Shown piece after piece: positions 33,600-42,610 of a stretch of 64,000 nucleotides of DNA (position 1 is the stretch's first letter; every line of letters begins with the position of its first letter). The translations under genes and the position numbers were made by a program. The notes beneath the pieces were generated by a model. That model had not been told where the DNA came from. It saw nothing but the letters and a program-made list of their open reading frames with translations, and made no database searches. The stretch is from Siphonodentalium dalli (taxonomy: Eukaryota; Mollusca; Scaphopoda; Gadilida; Siphonodentaliidae): positions 120,469,889 to 120,533,888 of the forward strand of contig CP136068.1 of assembly GCA_032622095.1 (NCBI GenBank), written 5' to 3'.

Positions 33600-33693
33600 T
33601 TATACTTGACTAAAATATCTCGGGGGTATATGGCTTTCCTTTATACAAATGTTCCTTATAACCTCAAATCTGTCCTGTATTGACGTCATTGCA

Positions 33694-33961
33694 GAATTTC
33701 TACTACAACAAAGATCCGACGCAACGACGAAATTGTCAATATTTGGTATTGTTCAATAACCCAATTTACAAGGGTTTAATTTCAACATTATCAAGACAGA
33801 TGTATCCTGAATGCCCTCAACGTATGATGCGAGAGTTTTCGGAAGCGACGAGTGAACCGTACGGTTACCTACTCAGTGGTGGATTTAAAAGTCGCAACCC
33901 CGGACACATTACGGCTGCGACAGAATGTGCTAAAAGAGGACACGAACCAACATATGGGTGA
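33694..33961 (+). pseudogene. A32-like ATPase C-terminal half, right-arm copy 1
   Basis: The inverted copy of codons ~130-190 of the ATPase, now on the + strand and cut off from its Walker motifs by the palindrome loop. The frame is open but changes after EPYGYLL because of a 4-base insertion relative to the intact copy. No start or P-loop remains, so it cannot make an active ATPase. Confidence 0.78.
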
Positions 33962-34784
33962 ATGGAATGGCATGAAATATAATCTCCATAAAGACAGCGA
34001 ACACCCAGATGAACAGAATGTGGTGAAATGTGATGACAACAATAGCCCGGATCAACGGAATGAGATGAAATATGATGACAGAGATCTCCCTGGTCAACGG
34101 GAGGGCATGACATATAATTATATTGTGCCCCAGGGTCAACATAATGGCTATACTAATGACATAAGGACACCTGGTGAGATCAATGAAATTAATAAAGAAA
34201 ACCATAAAAACATAGTCATTCGAGAAGAGATGTCGTACCCTTGCAATGACTGCGGGCTTTTGTTCGAAGATCAGCATGATGTCCAGAGACACGTAAAAAA
34301 CTGGTGTCAAGAAAATAAGTTAAAACGAAAATTAACTGAGGACATGGATGATAGTCAGAATAAGATAATTAAATCGAATGAAGATGAATACTTCAAAAGT
34401 TTGTGTGATGAGAGTAGAGATAAAGCACAAGAAGCATGGAGTGATAACGTGGAAACGTATATGGAAAATGGCTCGACAGAAAAAGAGGCAAAAGTACAAG
34501 CTGACAAGGACCTTAAAGGTACAGATCTTAAAACTGAAGGCATGGGGCTATTTATGAATGTTTATGCTTGGACAATAATCAAGAATATGTGGCTTCGCAA
34601 TGGGACTCTGCACAACAGTGTCATGGATAAAGTGGCCAAATATATAAAGAATAGTTTTGAAGATCGTGATGCAGTGAAAATGTCAATATTAAAGTACAGA
34701 CCATTGCTAGAAAAGTTCATGGACGAAACAAATGACACATCTGACGAAAGTGATGACAATTCGGACGAAAGTGACAGTGAATAG
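33954..34784 (+). CDS. Acidic C2HC-finger protein of virus-like cassette, copy 1
   Basis: A 276-residue open frame from the ATG at 33954; upstream in-frame codons lie in the ATPase region and have no ATG. The N-terminal third is rich in Asn, Asp and Gln. A single finger has Cys97, Cys100, His113 and Cys118. The middle is charged and helical (KSNEDEYFKSLCDESRDKAQ onwards, with an ENGSTEKEAKVQADKDLKG stretch). The last 20 residues are almost all Asp, Glu and Ser. No family with a known role was recognised. Position next to a packaging ATPase and the finger suggest DNA binding, which is inference. AT-rich 3' flank, then the arm shared with palindromic MITE family D. Confidence 0.72.
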   Translation: MGEWNGMKYNLHKDSEHPDEQNVVKCDDNNSPDQRNEMKYDDRDLPGQREGMTYNYIVPQGQHNGYTNDIRTPGEINEINKENHKNIVIREEMSYPCNDCGLLFEDQHDVQRHVKNWCQENKLKRKLTEDMDDSQNKIIKSNEDEYFKSLCDESRDKAQEAWSDNVETYMENGSTEKEAKVQADKDLKGTDLKTEGMGLFMNVYAWTIIKNMWLRNGTLHNSVMDKVAKYIKNSFEDRDAVKMSILKYRPLLEKFMDETNDTSDESDDNSDESDSE

Positions 34785-35185
34785 TTAATATAATAAATTG
34801 TAGTATGTACCACATGTCATGTTATTTTTCTCTTTTTTTCCTTGCTCACTTGCTCTTTTCGGTGGCGCTCACCACCGTACCCCAGATCTTTCCGATGAAT
34901 GGCAACAAGCCATATTTTTGACTAAATCCTGAATTTTGTTTAATTTTTGAAGTTTTTGGAAAATTTGATATTTTTTTTAAATTTGTTAAATTTGTGAAGT
35001 TATTGAAATTTTTGAAATTTGTTGAAATTTTGAAATTTTTGAAATTTTTGAAGTTTTGAATTTTTCAATGCGAGTGTCACTTTAACATTATCCTCCCAGT
35101 GAGAGCATAGTGTCCCTTTAACATTCAAGACTGAAGCTACCCCCACCGAGATCATCATGTGATATACATGTAGATAATATACCAT

Positions 35186-35605
35186 TCATATGGAGAAGTC
35201 TGGATATTTGTTGTAGTAGAAATTCTTGTTCAAACTTATCAAAGATAAGTTCAAATGGTGACTTCCTTCGGAATGTAAATCATTAACTCTCTGGTCTTTT
35301 GATGAAGTTTGCATCAAGTCATCGAGTACAACTAGATTTTTATACTGGGGGTTGATAAGAGAATCCAAGTTTGCTGGTATTCCCCGTATAAAGTTGACCT
35401 GAGGGGTGACGGTATACTTTATGTCATCATATAGGGGCTGCCAATATTTATAAAACCATATTATTCTGTCAGGTGCGGGTGATATTTTTGAGGCAGACTT
35501 TTGTAGCAAGGTTTTCACAAAGTACGTCTTCCCGCTAGATGTCGGTCCACTTACGCATGCCGTGAATGGATGGTTGAAGACAAAATATTCATGTATATTG
35601 GCCAT
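35186..35605 (-). pseudogene. A32-like ATPase, C-terminally truncated copy
   Basis: Residues 1 to ~134 are identical to the intact copy, including Walker A (GPTSSGKT) and Walker B (LVVLDDL). At the duplication junction (35206/35207) it runs into non-homologous sequence and stops after five or six foreign residues. The junction is the 2248-bp tandem duplication breakpoint, not gradual decay. Confidence 0.8.
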
Positions 35606-35661
35606 TGGATCATCAAAGCAGGATGTTATGTCGCTTTGTTGCTGTTTTCCCTGATGGTGTT

Positions 35662-35847
35662 CTAGTAACCGGTGTTGTTGTAATGGCTGTTGCTGTCGTT
35701 GTTGTTGTGGCTGATGCTTGTTGCTGTTTGTTGCTGCTGCTGTCGTGGTTGTAGGTTGACAAACTCAGTGTGCTTAGATTGTACATGTCTTTTCAAATCA
35801 TGGATCCGCCCATACTCACTAGAGCAAATTGAACACTGGTGCTTCAT
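35662..35847 (-). CDS. C2H2 zinc-finger and Gln-rich ORF, copy 2
   Basis: Identical to the frame at 33414-33599, offset exactly 2248, with the same finger (Cys5, Cys8, His21, His26) and Gln run. Identity including the repeat length shows the duplication is very recent or that one copy is an assembly duplicate. Confidence 0.55.
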   Translation of the reverse strand: MKHQCSICSSEYGRIHDLKRHVQSKHTEFVNLQPRQQQQQTATSISHNNNDSNSHYNNTGY

Positions 35848-35941
35848 TTATACTTGACTAAAATATCTCGGGGGTATATGGCTTTCCTTTATACAAATGT
35901 TCCTTATAACCTCAAATCTGTCCTGTATTGACGTCATTGCA

Positions 35942-36209
35942 GAATTTCTACTACAACAAAGATCCGACGCAACGACGAAATTGTCAATATTTGGTATTGT
36001 TCAATAACCCAATTTACAAGGGTTTAATTTCAACATTATCAAGACAGATGTATCCTGAATGCCCTCAACGTATGATGCGAGAGTTTTCGGAAGCGACGAG
36101 TGAACCGTACGGTTACCTACTCAGTGGTGGATTTAAAAGTCGCAACCCCGGACACATTACGGCTGCGACAGAATGTGCTAAAAGAGGACACGAACCAACA
36201 TATGGGTGA
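35942..36209 (+). pseudogene. A32-like ATPase C-terminal half, right-arm copy 2
   Basis: Direct duplicate of 33694-33961 with the same 4-base insertion and frame change after EPYGYLL. Lacks start and P-loop. Confidence 0.78.
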
Positions 36210-37032
36210 ATGGAATGGCATGAAATATAATCTCCATAAAGACAGCGAACACCCAGATGAACAGAATGTGGTGAAATGTGATGACAACAATAGCCCGGAT
36301 CAACGGAATGAGATGAAATATGATGACAGAGATCTCCCTGGTCAACGGGAGGGCATGACATATAATTATATTGTGCCCCAGGGTCAACATAATGGCTATA
36401 CTAATGACATAAGGACACCTGGTGAGATCAATGAAATTAATAAAGAAAACCATAAAAACATAGTCATTCGAGAAGAGATGTCGTACCCTTGCAATGACTG
36501 CGGGCTTTTGTTCGAAGATCAGCATGATGTCCAGAGACACGTAAAAAACTGGTGTCAAGAAAATAAGTTAAAACGAAAATTAACTGAGGACATGGATGAT
36601 AGTCAGAATAAGATAATTAAATCGAATGAAGATGAATACTTCAAAAGTTTGTGTGATGAGAGTAGAGATAAAGCACAAGAAGCATGGAGTGATAACGTGG
36701 AAACGTATATGGAAAATGGCTCGACAGAAAAAGAGGCAAAAGTACAAGCTGACAAGGACCTTAAAGGTACAGATCTTAAAACTGAAGGCATGGGGCTATT
36801 TATGAATGTTTATGCTTGGACAATAATCAAGAATATGTGGCTTCGCAATGGGACTCTGCACAACAGTGTCATGGATAAAGTGGCCAAATATATAAAGAAT
36901 GGTTTTGAAGATCGTGATGCAGTGAAAATGTCAATATTAAAGTACAGACCATTGCTAGAAAAGTTCATGGACGAAACAAATGACACATCTGACGAAAGTG
37001 ATGACAATTCGGACGAAAGTGACAGTGAATAG
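36202..37032 (+). CDS. Acidic C2HC-finger protein of virus-like cassette, copy 2
   Basis: Second intact 276-residue frame, offset 2248 from copy 1. One residue difference was seen, Gly for Ser in the YIKN-FEDRD stretch (AAGAATGG versus AAGAATAG at 36896), matching the left-arm copy here. Same finger, charged middle and acidic tail. Preservation of this frame in two copies while the adjoining ATPase remnant is broken is compatible with recent duplication and need not mean selection. Confidence 0.72.
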   Translation: MGEWNGMKYNLHKDSEHPDEQNVVKCDDNNSPDQRNEMKYDDRDLPGQREGMTYNYIVPQGQHNGYTNDIRTPGEINEINKENHKNIVIREEMSYPCNDCGLLFEDQHDVQRHVKNWCQENKLKRKLTEDMDDSQNKIIKSNEDEYFKSLCDESRDKAQEAWSDNVETYMENGSTEKEAKVQADKDLKGTDLKTEGMGLFMNVYAWTIIKNMWLRNGTLHNSVMDKVAKYIKNGFEDRDAVKMSILKYRPLLEKFMDETNDTSDESDDNSDESDSE

Positions 37033-37658
37033 TTAATATAATAAATTGTAGTATGTACCACATGTCATGTTATTTTTCTCTTTTTTCCCTTGCTCACTTG
37101 CTCTTTTCGGTGGCGCTCACCACCGTACCCCAGATCTTTCCGATGAATGGCAACAAGCCATATTTTTGACTAAATCCTGAATTTTGTTTAATTTTTGAAG
37201 TTTTTGGAAAATTTGATTTTTTTTTGAAATTTGTTAAATTTGTGAAGTTATTGAAATTTTTGAAGTTTTTGAAATTTGTTGAAATTTTGAAATTTTTGAA
37301 GTTTTTGAAATTTTTGAAGTTTTGAATTTTTCAATGCGAGTGTCACTTTAACATTATCCTCCCAGTGAGAGCATAGTGTCCCTTTAACATTCAAGACTGA
37401 AGCTACCCCCACCGAGATCATCATGTGATATACATGTAGATAATATACCATTCATATGGAGAAGTCTGGATATAACCAACGGGTCATGTCCGGACATGCC
37501 CAACCGGTATACAAATAGACCATGATGCAATGCGCGGGTGGAGAATATAGGTAAACTGTCTAGACTAACCCCAACTGGGGTACTGCAGAGAATATAGGTC
37601 ATGTACTTCGGATAGAGTTATCGTTCCTGATCTGGGACAACTGGGGTGGGTATCATCA

Positions 37659-37923
37659 CACTTCCTAATGGCGCTTTCGGCGCGCGCCGAAAGCGACAAA
37701 AAGTGCGCCATTAGTAACGCGCCGAAAGCGACAAAAAGTGCGCTATTAGTGCATGTTTCGTAATGGCGCACATTTTGTCGCTTGTTGCGCTTTCGACTCA
37801 CCGAAACATGCGCTAATATCGCACTGTTTGTCGCTTTCGGCGCGTTACTAATGGCGCACTATTTGTCGCTCTCGGCGCGCGCCGAAAGCGCCATTAGGAA
37901 GTGGCCCTAATAGTATTCCATAT
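37659..37923. mobile_element. GCGCCGAAAG foldback, left tip missing, abutting the cassette
   Basis: CACTTCCTAATGGCGCTTTC and its complement at 37884-37903 are the arms. The right side continues GGCCCTAATAGTATTCCAT as in the 21361-21835 element, but the matching left tip is absent. The element starts within about four bases of the cassette's end, so the tip was probably lost at the junction. Confidence 0.78.
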
Positions 37924-38330
37924 AAATGGCAAATTTTTACCCCACGTAATATTTACGCCCGATTTTTGAAAAGCTGGACAGGCGTATGTGGCATAGTTTG
38001 TGATTTCTAGATGGACTAGTAGCGGCACAAGAAGAATCCATTAGGATAGCCCCGTGGCTGCTTTGATTATGCCTATACATGGTTGATTTAGCAACGAAAT
38101 GTGACATTGTTTTGACCCCACGCAAGACTTATACGCCAAATATTTGAATAGTTGGACGAGCGTATGTGACCTATTTGTTATTTGTGGCTGGACCAATGGA
38201 GTCAGAAGAAGAATCCACAATGATAGCCCAGTGGCTGCTATGGTGGTTATGCCAACGCATCCGATTTAGCAACGAAAAATTAACTTTTTTCATTATTTTG
38301 ACAAATCAACACTTAGTTGCGGGTTGTGAT
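37924..38330 (-). repeat. ~170-bp repeat family, two inverted units
   Basis: Two units (about 37940-38115 and 38115-38300) with CAAGAAGAATCCATTAGGAT, TTTGTGATTTCTAGATGGAC, AAGCTGGACAGGCGTATGTG and GATTTAGCAACGAAA, the complement of the array at 28441-29330. Related sequence also borders the cassette on the left, so the cassette may sit inside such an array. Confidence 0.72.
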
Positions 38331-38387
38331 GACATATCTAACTCAGACTGCCTGTATGGTCACGCTGTCACTCCATGGTGGTGAATT

Positions 38388-38402
38388 GGGGGGGGGGGGG
38401 GG
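38388..38402. repeat. Poly-G tract (15 G)
   Basis: Uninterrupted run of 15 G after GGTGAATT; see the other homopolymers in the window. Confidence 0.9.
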
Positions 38403-38644
38403 TTCATGCACATGCAATCTAGAATATGTGTATTTCTTACAAGCATTTCAATCATTGTCGACGTTACGATGATTTGTACGTCGTTTGGCATTGGGTAATG
38501 GTTTTGAGTATGTAGGTTGACCGACTATAACAGGCCTACATGTATATGCGTAATTGTTTATGCAGTGTCCAACGTTTTATAATGTATCAAACTCATCGAC
38601 ATAACTCTCTTGTTTTCCCTGTGGTATATTTTAAATTCCGAGTC

Positions 38645-38717
38645 GTACTATTTTTCGCTCTGGTTTAAATTTGCGCACCGACGGATGCGCGAAAAATAGT
38701 ACAGCGCGAATTTAAAT
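38645..38717. other. Interleaved inverted repeats (pseudoknot topology)
   Basis: GTACTATTTTTCGC (38645-38658) pairs with 38689-38702. TTTAAATTTGCGC (38664-38676) pairs with 38704-38716 with one mismatch. The two pairings cross, so they cannot both form as simple hairpins on one strand. Confidence 0.7.
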
Positions 38718-38735
38718 ACTTGTAAGGTATTGCCA

Positions 38736-39400
38736 TTTGGACGTCGAAGTTTCCTGGAGGCATGTCGGTGGTGCTGATGTTTGATGGACGGGTTATATTG
38801 GCAGTTGCTGTGGTTCCGTCTATTGACATTAATTTTTGGATGTCGAAGTTTGCTGGAGGCTTGTCGGTGGTGCTGATGGTTACACTGGTGTAAATATGGT
38901 TCGGAGTGACATCTATAGCGGATATATATAGGAGAGAATAACATAGACACTGGGCCCTGATTGGTCAATAGCATTGTGTGTCTTTTGCATAAAAAAAATC
39001 ATCACACCTCTTCCCTATGATTTTCCATAGGTAAAATAGCCATTGGTACAGGAATTAACCCTTTGTAGTGAAGTTTGAATTTTTTTGGTGTGGTCTAAAA
39101 TATGACAGTATTTTTATGCGGTTCTGACACTAGTTACGAAACACAATATTTAAATGCGAATTCCCTGCTAGACGGACGATGATTTTTTTTAGTAAAACGT
39201 TTCCCCAAATGTCAATTTTTCAGATTTAACGAACATTTTGGACCAAAATTTATATTGCCAACAGCATACGCTAAAACGTTAGCACTGAGGCCTATGGAAA
39301 ACATTTACACCAGTGTAACCTGATGTTTCATGGATGGGTTGTATTCGCAGTAGTTTTGGCTACAGTGGCTATACGTCGACATTCCTCACATTCCCATTCT
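38736..39400 (+). repeat. ~100-bp direct repeat whose second unit holds a MITE
   Basis: GACGTCGAAGTTTCCTGGAGG...GGTGCTGATGTTTGATGGAC (38740-38790) recurs at 38838-38877 and, after a 443-bp insertion, continues at 39317 with TGATGTTTCATGGATGGGTT. The unit also includes GGCAGTTGCTGTGG (38810) versus CGCAGTAGTTTTGGC (39347). Confidence 0.8.
38878..39320. mobile_element. 443-bp MITE, 18-bp TIRs, TGAT target duplication
   Basis: The left end GGTTACACTGGTGTAAAT is exactly complementary to the right end ATTTACACCAGTGTAACC. TGAT flanks both sides (38874-38877 and 39321-39324). The neighbouring direct repeat at 38766-38790 shows the site without the insertion, with a single TGAT. No gene inside; the superfamily was not identified. 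Confidence 0.88.
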
Positions 39401-40111
39401 ATATGGGAAGCAGTTTTAATATGGAATGGCGATAATCTTGCAAAGAGACTCCCGTGTTACAAGTTCGGTGTTGCCATCTCTGGCATTCTGTTGACAGAAA
39501 AAGAATTATATTATTATAATCCTGGTCTAGTTGGTACACTGCGATATACATGTACGAGTTATATGCGGATGCAAGTAACGGCGGAATATTTTTTGAAAAA
39601 TATACGGGAACAAAAAATGTGTACTAACCTTCGCATTCGAGACCATGTTGTCGCGGTCTCACTTCAGTAGAACACAAGATATTATGTCGCCGGATAGTGA
39701 GTCAGACATAAAGAACAAATGATTAATAATAACCACTATAAAATTATCCGCCAATTTATATATTCTTTATTCTTTGTCACAACAATTATAATCGCACCCG
39801 TCGTTGTTTTTATTATGAGTTATCATTGTAAAACATTTTAATTTTGATCAACGACCAGTTATCCTCATTACAAAGCCTGGTGGTTATACAGTCAAACACC
39901 GCTGTTAATTCGTCCTGGATATTATCAACAAGAATGTTATATACCTCATTACATAGACGAAAATATTCAACAGCCTTCCTACAGAGCGGAAGTTATAATG
40001 GTGTTAATTTTTCAAATTTTGTTAACTTAAAAAATATATATATATACTAGTATATTATTTAATTGAGCAAGGAGTTCAATCTAAACTAAATAATAATATA
40101 AAAAAATAATA
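39401..40111. other. Non-coding spacer
   Basis: An open frame from 39323 to 39670 begins at the MITE end and overlaps the direct repeat; it has no recognisable domain and is not called. The rest is AT-rich without features. Confidence 0.4.
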
Positions 40112-40562
40112 TTTAAAGGTACTCAATCCGATTCGATGGTCCCCATATCATCAGATTTCAACAACAACAACAAATTTTTTTTTAATTCCACTTCAGTTAT
40201 CAGAAACGATTAATTGCCCAAAAATAATGCTAACCACACAGTCAACTATAGTATAAAATTGCCCAAAACCTGTTATTTATCAACATTTTTTTCCAACAAA
40301 ATTTTGCCGGTTTGTCAAAATATTTAATATCTGACACAAAAAGCCACTTGATTTTAGAGTTATCCATGCATCCGCAATTTGGTCCAAGACCGTCTTCTCG
40401 TCAACTGTTATCGGTGGTGAAAAATAATAGATTTCAAAAATTTATATCTGATCACTCTTGAGCTTTGATGGGTGGGTTCCTTGACTCGAATCCGATATTT
40501 TTTACCCTCGAAGCCAAGGAAATAGTAATTTGCGTGCGCTAATTCGGATTACGCATCTTTAA
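40112..40562 (+). mobile_element. MITE family A, copy 3 (full length)
   Basis: Starts TTTAAAGGTACTCAATCCG and ends CGGATTACGCATCTTTAA. The interior contains CCCATATCATCAGATT, CAGTCAACTATAGTATAAAA and GATGGGTGGGTTCC, as in the copies at 1 and 19919. TTAA at both ends suggests a piggyBac-type insertion. Confidence 0.82.
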
Positions 40563-40589
40563 AAAAATTGATTTTTTTTTTCCTTTGTT

Positions 40590-42052
40590 AAATTGAGCAA
40601 GGAATTCAATCTTCAATGTTTTTCGGCTGAACGACCCCAAAATGACTCGTTTCCCATCTACATGACATTGTTAACATACATGACAAATTTCTTGAAGTTC
40701 CGACCAAAGCTACGACCTGTAGCCCGCACCAAAGGATTTATTCATGCAAAGAGTAAAATCCAAAATGACTCGTTCCCATCCACATGTTAATATTAACATC
40801 CATGATAAATATCATGATGATCAGACAAACAGTACGACCTGTAGCCCGTGCCAATGGATTGAATTTTGAAATCCAAGATGGCTGCCAGCGGCCATGTTTT
40901 TTGGCCGTATGACCCCAAAATGACTCGTTCCCATATACATGTCAATATCAATATTCATGACAAATTTCATAAAGGTCAGACCAAAGGTACGACCTCTAAC
41001 CCGCGACAAAGGATTTAGTCATGCAAAGAGTAAAATCCAAGATGGCTGCTGGCGGCCATGTTTTTTGGCCGAAGACCCCAAAATCACTCGTTCCCATCTA
41101 CATGTCATTGTTAACATCCATGACATATTTCATGAAGTTCTGACCAAAGCTACAACCTGTAGCCCGCGCCAAAGAATTTAGTCATGCAAAGAGTAAAATC
41201 CAAGATGGCTGCTGGCGGCCATGTTTTTTGGCTGAACGACCCCAAAATCACTCGTTCCCATCTACATGTCAATATTAACATCCATGACAAATTTCATAAT
41301 GATCAGACGAACAGTACGACCTGTAGCCCACGCCAATGGATTGAATTTTGAAATCCAAAATGGCCACCAGCGGCCATGTTTTTTGGCCAAATGACCCCAA
41401 ATTGACTCGTTCCCATCTACATGTCAATGTCAACATTCATGACAAATTTCATAAAGATCAGACCAAAGGTACGACCTGTAGCCCGTGCCAAAGGATTTAG
41501 TCATGCAAAGAGTAAAATCCAAGATGGCTGCTGGCGGCCATGTTTTTTGGCCGAACAACCCCAAAATCACTCGTTCCCATCTACATGTCATTGTTAACAT
41601 CCATGACAAATTTAATGAAGTTCCGATCAAAACTACGACCTGTAGCCTGCGCCAAATGATTTAGTCATGCAAAGAGTAAAATCCAAGATGACTGCTGACG
41701 GCCATGTTTTTTGGCCGAACGACCCCAAAATGACTCGTTCCCATCTACATGTCAATATTAACATCCATGACAAATTTCATGATGATCAAACGAACAGTAC
41801 GACCTGTAGCCCGCGCCAATGGATTGAATTTTGAAATCCAAGATGGCCACCAGCGGCCATGTTTTTTGGCCGAATGACCCCAAAATGACTCGTTCCCATC
41901 TACATGTCAATGTCAACATTCATGCAAAATTTCATAAAGATCAGACCAAAGGTACGACCTGTAGCCCGCGCCAAAGGAAATTGTTGACGGACACACGCAC
42001 GACGGACGCCAAGCCATGGCAATAGCTCAAACTTACAAAAGTAAGTTGAGCT
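40590..42052 (+). mobile_element. Pearl/HINE-like element with ~160-bp monomer array
   Basis: About nine monomers of 157-165 bases in two types. Type I has GGATTTAGTCATGCAAAGAG and AAGATGGCTGCTGGCGGCCA. Type II has ATTGAATTTTGAAATCCAAG and ATGGCCACCAGCGGCCAT. All share GACTCGTTCCCATCTACATG and CATCCATGACAAATTTCAT. It ends with ACGGACGCCAAGCCATGGCA and a hairpin AGCTCAAACTTAC...GTAAGTTGAGCT, then AAAA. Tandem core plus 3' hairpin resembles the pearl elements of bivalves, now grouped with Helitron-like HINEs. Open frames are repeat by-products. Confidence 0.78.
42024..42052 (+). terminator. 3'-end hairpin of pearl-like element
   Basis: Stem AGCTCAAACTTAC with its complement GTAAGTTGAGCT around a short AAAA loop. 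The same end appears at 53888-53919 and 54023-54054. It marks the element end and is not a bacterial-type transcription terminator. Confidence 0.6.
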
Positions 42053-42321
42053 AAAAATGATAACATTAACATAGGAGAACCTTCTGATTTTACACATATT
42101 TCACTTATGAAAAGTGTTTCATATCAACACACATCTCTGCTGTAAAGTGTACTGTTCTGCATAAAACATTTCCTGTCCCAGTTGAACAAAATATTTCCAA
42201 GTGACAAATTCTAACAGAATCTCATGTTGACTAATCGTAATCGCTTTGACTCAAAATGTATTATTTTATACGTCTGAATCAACAGGAAATTTCAGGGGAG
42301 ATATACCCCATATTTAACACT

Positions 42322-42476
42322 TTAACCCTTTTACGAGGGGAGCTGCGCTGGTGCATATATAAGAGAATGAACTGCTTACAAGGTCAATGTAAATATTGTG
42401 AGGCCAATGTATTCTATTATATATGCAAGGCTCCTACATGTACGCAAGACTAGCATAAATAAGAGAATGCATTGGC
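42322..42476. mobile_element. Partial TTAA MITE with a 70-bp TATATAAGAGAATG hairpin
   Basis: TTAACCCTTTTACGAGGGGA at 42322 resembles the TIR of the 59444-59693 element, followed by GCTGCGCTGGTGCATATATA. A hairpin from GGCCAATGTATTCTATTATA to AATAAGAGAATGCATTGGC (about 42400-42478) is the family's internal palindrome. The opposite end was not found. Confidence 0.65.
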
Positions 42477-42478
42477 AC

Positions 42479-42610
42479 TAGTGATGCGGACCGGACTGCT
42501 TTGGACCGGTCCACGGTCCAGGGGTGGACCGCGGTCCGGTCCGGACCGGGTGTCACTGGACCGGACCGGACTGCTTTTGCCGCCGGTCCGGTACTCTCCG
42601 GTCCGGTCCA
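42479..42610. repeat. GGACCG-rich block
   Basis: Dense GGACCG/CGGTCC units in both orientations, very GC-rich. A second, shorter block lies at 43273-43385 (GGACCGACCGGTCC, GGACCGGACAGGAC, GGACCGGACCACC). Between them ~660 bases of AT-rich sequence hold no gene. Possibly the two ends of one element, but ends could not be matched. Confidence 0.6.

Larger units (their letters stand above)
31311..37655. mobile_element. Palindromic virus-like (Polinton/adintovirus-type) cassette
   Basis: A 6.3-kb structure whose outer ends (31311-31500 and 37465-37655) are inverted copies. The left arm (31311-32976, minus) matches a right arm starting at 33694 (plus), around a ~717-bp loop (32977-33693). Loop plus right arm are then repeated directly: 32959-35206 and 35207-37456, offset 2248, with only a few differences. 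Genes are an A32-type ATPase, a C2H2 finger ORF in the loop and an acidic C2HC finger protein at the arm ends. No capsid, DNA polymerase B, integrase or protease gene was seen. It could be a mobile derivative of a Polinton-like virus or a captured fragment amplified by palindrome instability. An assembly duplication is also possible. Confidence 0.75.

Noticed and set aside
31311-37655. Complete Polinton or virophage
   Set aside because: No capsid, protein-primed polymerase, integrase or protease gene is visible on either strand.
39323-39670. 115-codon frame with hydrophobic N-terminus
   Set aside because: Starts at the edge of a MITE and overlaps a direct repeat; no domain recognised.
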